From Endomicrobium sp. (GTDB lineage: Bacteria > Elusimicrobiota > Endomicrobiia > Endomicrobiales > Endomicrobiaceae): a stretch of 64,000 bases of DNA. Position 1 is the stretch's first letter, and each line of letters starts with the position of its first letter. Below, one piece after another: positions 8,893-17,951 of this stretch. Position numbers and translations under genes: made by a program. The notes under the pieces were generated by a model. That model made no database searches and was not told the origin of the DNA. It saw only the letters and a program-made list of their open reading frames with translations. Where the stretch lies: contig JAITOB010000031.1 of the NCBI GenBank assembly GCA_031290155.1, forward strand, positions 28,507 through 92,506, given 5' to 3'.

Positions 8893-10030
8893 ATGGCTAA
8901 AAACAATAATGAATTTACTTTATTTACAGATTGTATAAGTTTTCCTCTTGACCGTCCTTGTACGTATCAAAAGATTATAATATGCACTGCGTTGAATGCG
9001 CCCATTACAAAAAAATATCTTCTCCGCAAAACAAGAAGCGTATCTTGATTATAAAAATAGCCGCAATGGGCGATGTTTTAAGAACTACTTTTTTACTTCA
9101 AGGTTTAAAAGAAATATATCCCGACAGCATAATATCACGGATTGTAAGCAGAACAAATGCGTCTGTTCTTGAACACAATATCCTAATTGACAATATCGTA
9201 TTTAACGATGAAAATGTAAATTATTATTTAGTAAATAATTTTTTTGACATTGTCATAAGTTTAGATTTGGCTTATGAAAGCCTTTCCCTTGCAAAACTTG
9301 CAAATAAATCAAAAATTCTTGGATTTACATTGGACAACAAAAGAAACATCATAACATCTAACGAATTTGCTCAAAAATGGATTCAAATGAGCGGCTATGA
9401 CGATTTAAAAAAGCTAATATTTTCACATACCAATACTGGATGTCAAAAATAATAAATCTTCCAAAACATAATTATGAAATAATCGTTCCTCTTAAAAAAA
9501 CATCTATAGAAAAAGCAGAACAATTTTTAAAAAATACTAATATAAAACATTATAAAAAAATTATAGGTATTAATCCGGGTTCAGGGAAAAGATGGAACTT
9601 AAAAAAATGGACGTTAAAAGGATTTATTGAAATAGCAAAATATCTCTCGCAAAAAGGACATCTTATTTTGCCGATCGGAGATATAAATGATAAAAATGAA
9701 ATTAATACAATTTTAAAAGAAAACATTTCAAATGTTGTTTCTGCAGGCACGGATAATTCTGTGATGGATTTTTTTGCAAAAATAAATTTATGCGATGTGG
9801 TTATCTGCGGGGATACTATGGCACTGCATGCTGCAGCCGGATTAAAAAAAATATTGTAGCTTTCTTCGGACCGACATCTGCAAATGAAATAGAAATATAT
9901 TCAAGAGGCATAAAAATACAATCAAAAGGAATGTATCGTATGCTATAAACAGGAATGCTATATAGCGGATAATTGTATGGAACTAATTTCAGCGCAAGAC
10001 GTTTTATCGGCTGTAAAAAAATACTTATAA
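8893..10030 (+). pseudogene. Broken glycosyltransferase family 9 (ADP-heptose:LPS heptosyltransferase-like) gene
   Basis: Reads from ATG 8893 (MAKNNNEFTLFTDC, then PLDRPCTYQK) through HCVECAHYKK, ILIIKIAAMGDVLRTTFLL and GINPGSGKRWNLKKW to VAFFGPTSANEIEIYS and CIVCYKQECYIADNC, ending at TAA 10028-10030. This is a full-length GT9 heptosyltransferase with the Cys-rich N- and C-terminal elements of this subfamily. Four frameshifts break it: near 8967, near 9445, in an A8 run at about 9844-9851, and near 9930. The intact enzyme would add heptose to the lipopolysaccharide inner core at the cytoplasmic membrane. gmhA, an early gene of ADP-heptose synthesis, is still intact at 48 kb. Confidence 0.88.
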
Positions 10031-10083
10031 TAATCAAATTATTGCAGTTTTAATTTTTAGAATAAAATACAAAGAGAAAGGTT

Positions 10084-10781
10084 ATGGAAACCGTTGTTAT
10101 TATTCCTACGTATAACGAGGCTTCAAATATAAAACAAGTAATTGACGATATTTTAAACTGCGGTACGGATGCAGATGTTCTTATTGTTGACGATATGTCT
10201 CCGGACGGGACATATAAAATAGTTAAGGAAATTGCAAAAACAAATAAAAAAGTACACCTTTTAGTGAGAAAAGAAAAAAGAGGACGCGGTTACGCCGCCA
10301 AAGACGGTTTCATAAAAGCTCTCGGCATGGACGCAAAATACATAGTTGAAATTGACGGTGACGGCTCACATCAGCCCAAGTATATACCAAATTTTATAAA
10401 AGCAATAGAAAATTACGATATCATTAATAGGTTCGCGATACATTAACGGAGGCAAAGACGAAGCAAGATCTTTAGCACGTAAGATTATAAGCGGTTTTTC
10501 AAAATGGTATATAAGTTTTTTTTAGGCATTAAAGTTAAGGACCCGACTTCCGGCGATAGAATGTTTAGAAGAGAAGTACTGGAAAAATTGCAAATATATT
10601 AACTGCAAGCGATCCGTTTATAGTTACAGAAGTGCTTTATTATACAAAGAAAAATAATTTTAAAATAAAAGAATATCCAATAATATTTTTGGAAAGATTT
10701 TCAGGAGAATCAAAACTTGTTCCTTTAACCTTGGTTAAATATTTATTTAAAATACTAAAATTAAAAATAACTGGTAAATAA
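10084..10781 (+). pseudogene. Broken GT2 polyprenyl-phosphate sugar synthase (Dpm1-like)
   Basis: The N-terminal piece (METVVIIPTYNEASNI, VDDMSPDGT, EIDGDGSHQP) is a GT-A glycosyltransferase 2 of the dolichol-phosphate mannose synthase type. Further pieces in other frames continue it: RYINGGKDEARSLARK, LGIKVKDPTSGDRMFRRE, ASDPFIVTEVLYY and IKEYPIIFLERFSGESKL, to TAA 10779-10781. Three frameshifts are seen: near 10430, at a T8 run (10516-10523) and near 10597. An intact copy would make the lipid-linked sugar donor that GT39 enzymes use, and the very next gene is a GT39 enzyme. A 4-base gap separates them, so they were one operon. Confidence 0.88.
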
Positions 10782-10785
10782 GCAA

Positions 10786-12915
10786 ATGAATTATAAATTG
10801 TGGTTTTGGATAATAAATGTAGTTTTAACAGTTTTAAGATTTCTAATGATAAGTAGGATCGGGCTTAGTATAGATGAAGCTCACTACTGGGTGTATACAA
10901 AATTTTTAGACTTATCTTATTTTGATCATCCTCCTTTTATAGCTTACTTAATTAAAGCATCGACGCTTATTTTTGGGAACAATGAATTTGCCGTAAGATT
11001 TCCTGCGGTATTAATTTTCTTTTTTGCATGTTGGATTTTATTTATATGCATAAAGAAACTTTATAATGAAAAAACAGCTTTTATAGGAGTTTTATTATTA
11101 AACTTTTTACCAATATTTTCATTTCTGGGGGCTGTCACAGCCGTACCAGATTCTCCTCTCACTTTGTTTTGGCTATTGGCTCTTCTTGTTTTTATAATTA
11201 TAATTGAAACCAATAATAAAAATTATTGGTATTTACTCGGCTTTATAACAGGCTTTGCAATGCTTTCAAAATATAATGCCATACTAATACCCTTCTCAGC
11301 ATTTACATTCCTCATTATTTCACCATTACACAGGTTCTGGCTGAGAAAAAAAGAACCTTATTTGGCGTTTTTTGTATCTGCATCAATGTTTTTACCAGTA
11401 ATAATATGGAATATTGAAAACAACTGGGCATCTTTCGGATTTCAATTAAATCATGGATTTGGAAGTTCATTACCGAAATTTTCTTTTACTCTTTTTTCAA
11501 GATCAATCGGCGCACAGGTAGGTTATATATCTCCGCTACTATTTTTTATTTTTATTGCATCTGCATTTTTATGTCTAAAAGAAGCTTGCCAAAAACATGA
11601 CCGCGCATCTTTGATTATAACATGTTTTTCGTTGCCTATTTTTCTATTCTTTAACGGAATCAGTACCTTTAATGAAATACTCCCTCATTGGCCTGCAATT
11701 GGCTATTTAGTATTGTCGATTTACGTAGCCAATCTAACATTGAATTTATGGCATAAAAAATGGTTTAGAGTTTATTCTTATGTCAGCTGGGGGCTTGCAT
11801 TATTTATGATTATTATTGTCCCGCTGCACATATTCTACAGGATTATTCCAATAGAAAAATTTCTGCCTAAAGAGCAAATTGAAAAAGTAAGCCACGGTAT
11901 TTCTGAAATTGAAAGAATAGATGTAACAAACGAAGTCTATGGCTGGAAAGAGATAGGAAATGAAATAAGAAAAATAATCAGATCATACCCGTCAAAAGAA
12001 AAGCCTTTTATTTTTACGCATAAAAGTTATCTTGCAAGCGAACTTGCGGCTTATGTCCCTGAATTGAAAGTATTCTGTATAAGCGATAAAATAAACGCCT
12101 ACAATATTTGGCAAGGCAATTTAAGTTATTTAAAAAATAAGAACGGCCTTTTTATATGTAATGATTATTTTTTTTCAAACCCTGAAGAAAGATACGGCAA
12201 TAAAGTTTTCAAATCTTACATTGGTATTGAAACTTTTCCGATTTATAGAGATAACAGGAAAATTAAAAACTTTTTCTTTACTTTATGCAAATCATTTAAT
12301 CCGCCACAACTTCCGCCGGAATATATGCCAAACAATTTAGTGCAAAAAAAAGATTTGCAACATGAGTTTTTAAAATTTGATTATAGTGTTTTTAAATTCA
12401 TAAATTCAGATTTAAAATGTAGATTTTTAGATTTTTATATATCACTACAGTCTTATTTTGATGCGATAGATATTAATATAGGTTTTTTTATGATACTAAT
12501 AATATCCATAGCCATACTATGGCATAATAAGAAAAATTGTTTTTGGACTCTTCTTGCTCTTTTGGCAACTACTTTAGCAATAGCATCTGTAATAACATTG
12601 TTATTAAAACATTACTTTGCAAGATTACGGCCTTTAAGCGTGTTTGGAGAGGAAAATGTAAACATACTTTTTGAAAAACTGCATAAAAACTCTTTTCCGT
12701 CAGGCCATACGCAGCTTGTTTTTACAATATGTACTTTTATGTGTATGACAGTAAGAAAATACTGGTATTGGTATATAATTTTAGCTTGTATCGCGGGATT
12801 TGAGAGAATATATGCGGGCAGTCACTTTCCTTTAGACGTCATAGCAGGAGCATTACAGGGAATGGTTTCGGCTTATATAATAGTTGCTTTATTTAAAAAG
12901 CATCATAAAATATAA
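10786..12915 (+). CDS. GT39-type membrane glycosyltransferase fused to PAP2 phosphatase
   Basis: The N-terminal part (about residues 1-510) is a polytopic GT-C glycosyltransferase of the PMT/ArnT type. DEAHYW near residue 30 lies in the first periplasmic loop, and YFDHPPF near residue 46 follows. The C-terminal part (about 530-709) is a PAP2 lipid phosphatase with the complete three-part active site: KHYFARLRP (KX6RP, about 607), PSGH (about 640) and RIYAGSHFPLD (RX5HX3D, about 672). The first half would transfer a sugar from a polyprenyl phosphate to a lipid or protein; the second would dephosphorylate a lipid phosphate. It follows the broken Dpm1-like gene by 4 bases yet is itself uninterrupted. 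Substrates are unknown, and coupling of the two activities is inference. Confidence 0.88.
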   Translation: MNYKLWFWIINVVLTVLRFLMISRIGLSIDEAHYWVYTKFLDLSYFDHPPFIAYLIKASTLIFGNNEFAVRFPAVLIFFFACWILFICIKKLYNEKTAFIGVLLLNFLPIFSFLGAVTAVPDSPLTLFWLLALLVFIIIIETNNKNYWYLLGFITGFAMLSKYNAILIPFSAFTFLIISPLHRFWLRKKEPYLAFFVSASMFLPVIIWNIENNWASFGFQLNHGFGSSLPKFSFTLFSRSIGAQVGYISPLLFFIFIASAFLCLKEACQKHDRASLIITCFSLPIFLFFNGISTFNEILPHWPAIGYLVLSIYVANLTLNLWHKKWFRVYSYVSWGLALFMIIIVPLHIFYRIIPIEKFLPKEQIEKVSHGISEIERIDVTNEVYGWKEIGNEIRKIIRSYPSKEKPFIFTHKSYLASELAAYVPELKVFCISDKINAYNIWQGNLSYLKNKNGLFICNDYFFSNPEERYGNKVFKSYIGIETFPIYRDNRKIKNFFFTLCKSFNPPQLPPEYMPNNLVQKKDLQHEFLKFDYSVFKFINSDLKCRFLDFYISLQSYFDAIDINIGFFMILIISIAILWHNKKNCFWTLLALLATTLAIASVITLLLKHYFARLRPLSVFGEENVNILFEKLHKNSFPSGHTQLVFTICTFMCMTVRKYWYWYIILACIAGFERIYAGSHFPLDVIAGALQGMVSAYIIVALFKKHHKI

Positions 12916-13022
12916 TGTCTGTTGATTATTTCTATATTTATAAACAAATTTACTGTATATTTAAAAGAATATAATTTTCAATTTAATTTAGCTGATACGC
13001 AAATATAAAACAACGATAAATA

Positions 13023-13808
13023 TTACATTATTTTATTTTTACTTACCGGTATAACATACGGTTTATCGGAAATTGGATTTGTTTTAACAACAACTGTCGT
13101 TTTATAAACCCTTTCAATATCTTTATAATTTAAAACTTTTTCAGGGGTGCCATATCTGCAAACACAACCGTCCTCTATTAGAACTAGTTTATTACAAAAC
13201 TCGCCTGCAGCATTTAAATCATGTAAAGTTAAAATTATTGTTTTAGCGTACTGTTCATTTAAATCTCTTAAAATTTTCAAAATATTATTCTGATTTCCTA
13301 TATCCAAATGCAATGTAGGTTCATCAAAAATAATAATGTCAGTCTCTTGAACTAAAACCTGCGCTATTAATATTTTTTGTTTTTCCCCTCCTGAAAGTTC
13401 GTTAATTTTTCTATGTGTTAAATTTTCTATTTGTAAGAAGCCTATAACTTCCTTTACTTTAGCATAATCGTAACTTGACGGAATTTTAAATATGTTCATA
13501 TATGGATACCTCCCAAACATAATAAACTCAGACACTGTAAAAGGCATTGAGGTATCCACGTACTGAGGCAAAAATGCAATTATTTTTGCAAATTCTTTCT
13601 TTGAAAAAGAATTAATATTTTTATCATCTATAGATATACTGCCTGAATACGACTTAATTAAATTACATATAATTTTTAACAAGGTGCTTTTGCCGGTACC
13701 ATTTTTCCCTATTATACCGAAAAAGTCTTTTTTATATATATTACATGAAATATTTTTTAAAACTTTTTTATTTAAATAACCTGCTGAAATATTTTCTATG
13801 CGTATCAT
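13023..13808 (-). CDS. btuD: ABC transporter ATP-binding protein, cobalamin uptake
   Basis: The cytoplasmic ATPase of an iron-siderophore/B12 class importer. Walker A is GKNGTGKST near residue 37, the ABC signature is LSGGEKQKI near 139, and Walker B is IIIFDEPT followed by the H-loop TLHDLNAA. Its start overlaps the end of the permease gene by 4 bases, so translation is probably coupled. Alone the sequence would fit haem or siderophore transport equally well. The cobalamin riboswitch and the cobalamin adenosyltransferase at the head of the operon make B12 the best substrate. Confidence 0.9.
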   Translation of the reverse strand: MIRIENISAGYLNKKVLKNISCNIYKKDFFGIIGKNGTGKSTLLKIICNLIKSYSGSISIDDKNINSFSKKEFAKIIAFLPQYVDTSMPFTVSEFIMFGRYPYMNIFKIPSSYDYAKVKEVIGFLQIENLTHRKINELSGGEKQKILIAQVLVQETDIIIFDEPTLHLDIGNQNNILKILRDLNEQYAKTIILTLHDLNAAGEFCNKLVLIEDGCVCRYGTPEKVLNYKDIERVYKTTVVVKTNPISDKPYVIPVSKNKIM

Positions 13809-14800
13809 ATTCTTTCCGATTTAAATAACAGATAAATAAAGAAAAACCCGCCTATTATGCTTGTAACCACCCCTACGGGTATTAATAACGGCGAAAATAA
13901 AGTTTTGCTTAAAGTATCACAAAGAGGCAAAAAAACAGCTCCCGCAAAAGCAGAAGTCGGTACCAAAATTATATTATTAGTCCCTATTATTTTCCTCATT
14001 ATATGAGGTATTATAAGACCAACAAAACCTATAATACCGCAAACTGACACAGTTGTAGCCGTAATTAAAGATGCTGTTATAAATAAAAATTTGATATTTT
14101 TTTCAATATCCATACCGAAAGTTCTTGATTTTTCGCCACTCAAAGATACAACATTAATAATATTGCCTGATAAAGATAAAATTATTATCCCTGTAATTAC
14201 AACAACTATAATAAACGGCAATAGCCTTTCATCAAAAGTCGACAAATTTCCCATAAGCCATACAAAAGCTGACTGAACGCTGTTTGAAGGAGACAACGCA
14301 AACATAAGCATAACGGCAGATGAAAAAATATAACTCACAACCACACCCGATAAAACCATTGAATTGGAATTAAACTTTTTCTTAACATTCAACAAATATA
14401 TGATCAATACCGAAGCTATCATACCGATAAAAGCACACAATGGAATAAAAAAATTTGTTATAGACACAAGTCCAATAACAAAAGCTGCAGTAGCCCCAAA
14501 AGCAGCGCCTCCTGAAATTCCCAATGTAAAAGGATCTGCCAAAGGATTTTTCAATATTGCCTGAAACACACATCCGCTTACGGCAAGTCCTGCGCCTGTT
14601 ACACAGGCCATTAAAGTTCTTGGAAAACGTATTTGCTTTATTATAACGGCTATATCCGCATCCACTCCACAGCCAAACAGGGCTTTAAGCATATCAAGAA
14701 ATGAAATCTGTATTGAACCATGCAATAAAGAAAATAAAAACACAGTAAAAACTAATGCCGGCATAAATGCACAAACAAACAAAAATTTTTTATTTATCAC
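13805..14800 (-). CDS. btuC: ABC transporter permease, cobalamin uptake (FecCD/BtuC family)
   Basis: A polytopic inner-membrane permease with 331 aa and the many hydrophobic segments typical of BtuC/FecCD. The family landmarks QIRFPRTLMACVTGAGLAVS and the NPLADPFTLGISGGAAFGA-type stretch lie near residues 47 and 88, and GFVGLIIPHIMR, the coupling-helix region facing the ATPase, near residue 250. It overlaps both neighbours (binding protein and ATPase) by 4 bases. It works with those two genes as the membrane channel of the importer. Confidence 0.92.
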   Translation of the reverse strand: MINKKFLFVCAFMPALVFTVFLFSLLHGSIQISFLDMLKALFGCGVDADIAVIIKQIRFPRTLMACVTGAGLAVSGCVFQAILKNPLADPFTLGISGGAAFGATAAFVIGLVSITNFFIPLCAFIGMIASVLIIYLLNVKKKFNSNSMVLSGVVVSYIFSSAVMLMFALSPSNSVQSAFVWLMGNLSTFDERLLPFIIVVVITGIIILSLSGNIINVVSLSGEKSRTFGMDIEKNIKFLFITASLITATTVSVCGIIGFVGLIIPHIMRKIIGTNNIILVPTSAFAGAVFLPLCDTLSKTLFSPLLIPVGVVTSIIGGFFFIYLLFKSERI

Positions 14801-15624
14801 AAAACTTCCCCGTAAACAGCTTTTGTAAGCATTGTCACATTCTTTACAAATGTTAAAGGCGTAGGTATAAATATATCTTCGCTATTAATAATAAAAATTT
14901 TATTGTTTTTTACAGCTTTGATCATTTGATATTTATACCATTTTCTTTTTTCTAAAATCTTTGCGTCTCCAACATTTACAATCAATATAATATCAGGATC
15001 ATTTTCAATAACATTTTCAATATCAATAAAGATATACCTCTTATCAACATTTTTGTAAATATTTACGGTATTAGTATAGTAATTGTAGTCGTTTATAAAA
15101 CTTTGTCTGCCTGCTGTATATAACGGTCTTGCTCCAACTTCCCAAAATACTTTTAAATTATTAAAACGGTTTAGTTTGCTATAAATTTTTTCTAATGAAT
15201 ATCTTGTATTATTTATTATTTTTTTCGCTTCTCTTTTTTTATTAAGTTTTTCTGCTAAATTACTATAATTAACACATATTTCATTAAAATTTTTTGCCGT
15301 TTCCATAACATACACTTCAAAACCAAGTCGTTTAAGTTTTTCAATTGTTTCTTTATTGTTTCCTTCTTTTGTAGAAATAACTATATCGGGTTTAAGTAAG
15401 GTTATTTTTTCTATATCAGGTTCTAAAAGCGTGCCGATGGTATCTTTTTTAATCATTCCTTTAGAACAGTAGATTGTTATGCCTTTAACAAATTGTTCTA
15501 ATCCAAGCTCATAAAGACTTTCCGTAACTGAAGGAGCTAAAGAAATAATCCGCTTATATTCTTTAGCACACGCAATATCTGCCAACAAAAACAAAAATGC
15601 AACAATAAATATATTTTTTTTCAT
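14797..15624 (-). CDS. btuF: Periplasmic cobalamin-binding protein
   Basis: A class III substrate-binding protein that delivers B12 to the BtuCD-type importer. It carries an N-terminal signal peptide (MKKNIFIVAFLFLLA, likely cut after ACA). The family opening KRIISLAPSVTESLYELG follows, and KPDIVIST lies further along. I take the ATG at 15624 because the signal peptide begins MKKN; an in-frame ATG three codons upstream (15633) is also possible. There is no clear lipobox, so it is probably soluble in the periplasm. It overlaps btuC by 4 bases and lies about 20 bases after btuR. Confidence 0.88.
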   Translation of the reverse strand: MKKNIFIVAFLFLLADIACAKEYKRIISLAPSVTESLYELGLEQFVKGITIYCSKGMIKKDTIGTLLEPDIEKITLLKPDIVISTKEGNNKETIEKLKRLGFEVYVMETAKNFNEICVNYSNLAEKLNKKREAKKIINNTRYSLEKIYSKLNRFNNLKVFWEVGARPLYTAGRQSFINDYNYYTNTVNIYKNVDKRYIFIDIENVIENDPDIILIVNVGDAKILEKRKWYKYQMIKAVKNNKIFIINSEDIFIPTPLTFVKNVTMLTKAVYGEVL

Positions 15625-15644
15625 AATTATCATCGCTCATATTA

Positions 15645-16160
15645 TTAAAATTCAATACCTCGCTCAGCCTTTATTCCTTCTTTGTAAGGGTGTTTAATTT
15701 CTTTCATTTCGGTAACTAAGTCAGCAATATTAATCAATGCGTCCGGAGATCCTCTGCCAGTTACAATTATATTCGATTTCTGCGATAATTGTTTTACAAT
15801 ATCAACAAATTCATTTTCAGGGATAAATTTATCTCTTAACGCAATATTAAACTCTTCTAAAACAACCAAATCATACTTTTTAGGACTATTGGCAAGTTCT
15901 TTTAATTTCCTCATAGCCGGCAGACATTTATCAGCGGCTTCTGCAGGACTTACGCCTTTTATACAATACGGATGCTCTTTTGCAAAAGAAAAAAAATCTA
16001 AATTATTTAATTTAACTAAAATCTTTTGCTCTCCGTAAAAACCCTCTCCTTTAAATAACTGTATAAGACAAACTTTAAAACCATGTCCTAAAAAGCGAAT
16101 TATCTGACCTATAGAAGCAGTTGTTTTCCCTTTTCCGTTGCCAGTATTTACAATTATCAT
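15645..16160 (-). CDS. btuR: Cob(I)alamin adenosyltransferase, CobA/BtuR type
   Basis: Adds the adenosyl group to imported cobalamin to form adenosylcobalamin. The P-loop GNGKGKTT is at residues 7-14, RFLGHGFKVCLIQLFKG follows, then the Walker B-like LVVLEEFNIAL, RGSPDALINIADLVTEM and the C-terminal KAERGIEF. The ATG at 16160 is chosen because an AAGAGGTG Shine-Dalgarno lies 9 bases upstream and the protein then begins MIIVNTGNGKG. A GTG four codons earlier lies inside that site. It is the first gene behind the riboswitch-terminator, followed by the three transporter genes. Confidence 0.93.
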   Translation of the reverse strand: MIIVNTGNGKGKTTASIGQIIRFLGHGFKVCLIQLFKGEGFYGEQKILVKLNNLDFFSFAKEHPYCIKGVSPAEAADKCLPAMRKLKELANSPKKYDLVVLEEFNIALRDKFIPENEFVDIVKQLSQKSNIIVTGRGSPDALINIADLVTEMKEIKHPYKEGIKAERGIEF

Positions 16161-16182
16161 TATACATAACACCTCTTAAACA

Positions 16183-16211
16183 AAAAAATCCGCTTTCTTT
16201 TTAGAAAGCGG
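16183..16211 (-). terminator. Rho-independent terminator between riboswitch and btuR
   Basis: On the minus strand a perfect 9-base-pair stem (CCGCTTTCT and AGAAAGCGG, loop of four) is followed at once by a run of seven T. It lies between the cobalamin aptamer and the btuR start, the normal place for an attenuation terminator. The expected behaviour is premature termination when B12 is plentiful. The switching mechanism is inferred from position. Confidence 0.85.
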
Positions 16212-16234
16212 CCTTAAATATTTATCATCTTTCC

Positions 16235-16350
16235 CTCGAAAATCTATATTAAAAGTTAATAGACCGGACTAATGAAATATAATTCCAAATTACCGTTGCG
16301 GGGCAGTGTCCGAATTAAATAATTATTTACGGAACTTCCTTTAACTTTTA
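16235..16350 (-). ncRNA. Cobalamin riboswitch aptamer
   Basis: Reading the minus strand 5' to 3', AAAGGAAGTTCCG, ATTCGGACACTGCCCCGCAA and CGGTAA reproduce the conserved core of the cobalamin aptamer (GGGAA...CCGG...CTGCCCCGCAACTGTAA). A B12-box-like AGTCCGGTC follows at about 16271-16263; its 3' half is poorer than consensus. Downstream are an intrinsic terminator and genes for cobalamin adenosylation and uptake, exactly the class this riboswitch controls. The limits are approximate because I did not fold the RNA. Confidence 0.85.
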
Positions 16351-16488
16351 TTAAAGCTTGATTTTAAAGAACTGACTGCAATTATTTATATTTTAAAAAT
16401 ATTTTTTTGAGGATTTGATTTATTCTAGTAAAATTTATTAATCAAAAGAAATATTTCTATTAAAGAACAACTTTTTTGACGGCATTCT

Positions 16489-16517
16489 TTTAAGAAAAAT
16501 TTTTAATTTTTCTTAAA
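16489..16517. repeat. AT-only perfect inverted repeat (13-bp arms)
   Basis: TTTAAGAAAAATT and AATTTTTCTTAAA are separated by three T. It lies 15 bases beyond the end of the glutaredoxin-like remnant and upstream of the riboswitch region. With one G-C pair per arm the hairpin would be weak, but its symmetry and position suit a terminator for the decayed genes. It may equally be chance in such AT-rich DNA. Confidence 0.4.
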
Positions 16518-16531
16518 CCTGATTTTCAAAC

Positions 16532-16784
16532 TCAGACTAAAGCTTTCCGTATTGCTTCCATCTGGACACCCCACGATTGTTTTTGTTTTATTTATAACCA
16601 GCGCAGAAAAAGCTTCTTGCGGATTCAGAGCCTTTATTTCTTTCATAATTTTTTCTGCTCTTCGTCAGCAAGCAAATCAACTTCAATATAATCATACTTA
16701 ATATTCAAATCATTCAAAAACTGTTCTGTTTTTTTTACACCATAAACAAGTACTCAGCGCATAGAGCAATACTGAATTTTATCA
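16532..16784 (-). pseudogene. Decayed glutaredoxin-like thiol protein gene
   Basis: The minus strand starts at an ATG behind a strong GGTGAGGAG ribosome-binding site. After a shift it reads KKTEQFLNDLNIKYDYIEVD, EIKALNPQEAFSALVINKTK and TIVG, and a last shift gives EAIRKALV and a stop. This is the order of the short glutaredoxin family (WCKKTKxFL, EIKxLNPxxSFPxxVI, VVGFDExxIxxAL). The CxxC-bearing N-terminus is scrambled and contains stops. The intact ancestor would have been a cytoplasmic thiol-disulfide carrier of about 80 aa. Confidence 0.72.
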
Positions 16785-16879
16785 TTTTTGTTCTCCTCAC
16801 CACTGTATACGACTTCATCGAACACTATATTTATAACTGCGACTATAACACGGTACTTTAGCAAATTTTTAGAGTTACA

Positions 16880-17564
16880 TCAATTATATTCTTTAAAACT
16901 AAAATAGTTGTTATGCGAAATTATTATATGATCCAATAACAAAACTTCTATAGACTCCACGCTTTTTTACGGCGGGGGGCAGTAGCATTTATATCGTTTT
17001 CGAAGGTTTAAAGTGCTTCCGGGATGATCATGCGCTACTATAACAGAAACAGCTCTAAACTTTAATGCAGTTTCAGAAATTTTCCTTGGTATAAGCAAAG
17101 CTTTATACGGTACCGCTCTCAATTTCCAAACAATTAATAACTCTATTTCTATTTCTTGCATTTAATATTATTGCGTAAAATTTTTCTACTTTCGCCACTT
17201 AAAATTGAAATCAAATAATCTTTTACATTTTCAGGGGACGTCAATATGTCTTTTTCTTTTATATCTAAAGACAAGTACAAAGAAACAAATTTTTTCAAAA
17301 ATAACAGAAATCTCGCGGAATAATCAGAAATTCTTTTAACTTGCTTCAACTCTTCCGTATCTGCGTCAAATACTTGTTTTAATCTGCCGAATTTACTTAT
17401 CATTTCTTTCGCCAGACTTTTAACATCTTTTCTTGGCTGAACGTACGTCAACGCCAATTCCAATATTTCATAATCCGCAAGACTATTAAAACCTTTGAAG
17501 CAAATTTTTTTCTCAAACGATTTCTATGTCCTAAATAACGAGACTTTGCTTTTATTGTGCTCAT
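16880..17564 (-). pseudogene. radC: Decayed radC (JAB/MPN-domain) gene
   Basis: Pieces in several frames read MSTIKAKSRYLGHRNRLRKK, NSLADYEILELALTY, VQPRKDVKSLAKEMISKFG, then VSVIVAHDHPGS and at the end LLDHIIISHNNYFSFKEYN. These match RadC from the GHRxRLRxRF opening through the UPF0758 helix-hairpin-helix part to the JAMM-type HxHPxG metal motif (here HDHPGS). At least three shifts or stops break it, and the stretch between the central part and HDHPGS is damaged. RadC's cellular role is unsettled. Limits run from the ATG near 17564 to a TGA at 16880. Confidence 0.83.
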
Positions 17565-17579
17565 CAATAAATTATTTTC

Positions 17580-17951
17580 TCATATCTTTTTTACAGGATA
17601 AAATTTCTTATCTTTAAGCATTTTTTCTTTAGCTCGGTTGGAACGGTTCCTCTTTTGTCTACGATTTTTTTCTATTTTATGCCGCTTTTCAGAGATTTTT
17701 CCTAAAATTTCTCTGCGGAGCCGCCTTGCAAAAAAAATCTGTTTAACCCTTGAGTGCGCCTTGGTAACATTTTACCACTATGCCGGTAGGCATATGTTTC
17801 AATTAAACTGCCGTAGAAAGTTTATTGACATTTTGTCCTCCTTTACTTGGAGAATAAATAAATTTTTCTTCGATATCCAATTCTTTAATTTCGTTTTTTT
17901 GAATTTTTTATATAGTTCAGATTGTTTCTTTAAACTTACCCCAAAATCCAT
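17580..17951 (-). pseudogene. Decayed release-factor-like (RF-1 domain, GGQ) gene
   Basis: From ATG 17951 the minus strand reads MDFGVSLKKQSELYKKF, DIEEKFIYSPSKGGQNVNKL, then STAV and an in-frame TAA, LKHMPTGIVVKCYQ, a frameshift, and a basic tail SRVKQIFFARRLRRE continuing to TGA 17580-17582. This is the stand-alone RF-1 domain family with the GGQ tripeptide for peptidyl-tRNA hydrolysis, related to ribosome-rescue hydrolases rather than RF1/RF2 because no codon-recognition domain precedes it. One nonsense codon and one frameshift inactivate it. The start abuts the stop of the HAD remnant, so the two were cotranscribed. Confidence 0.85.
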
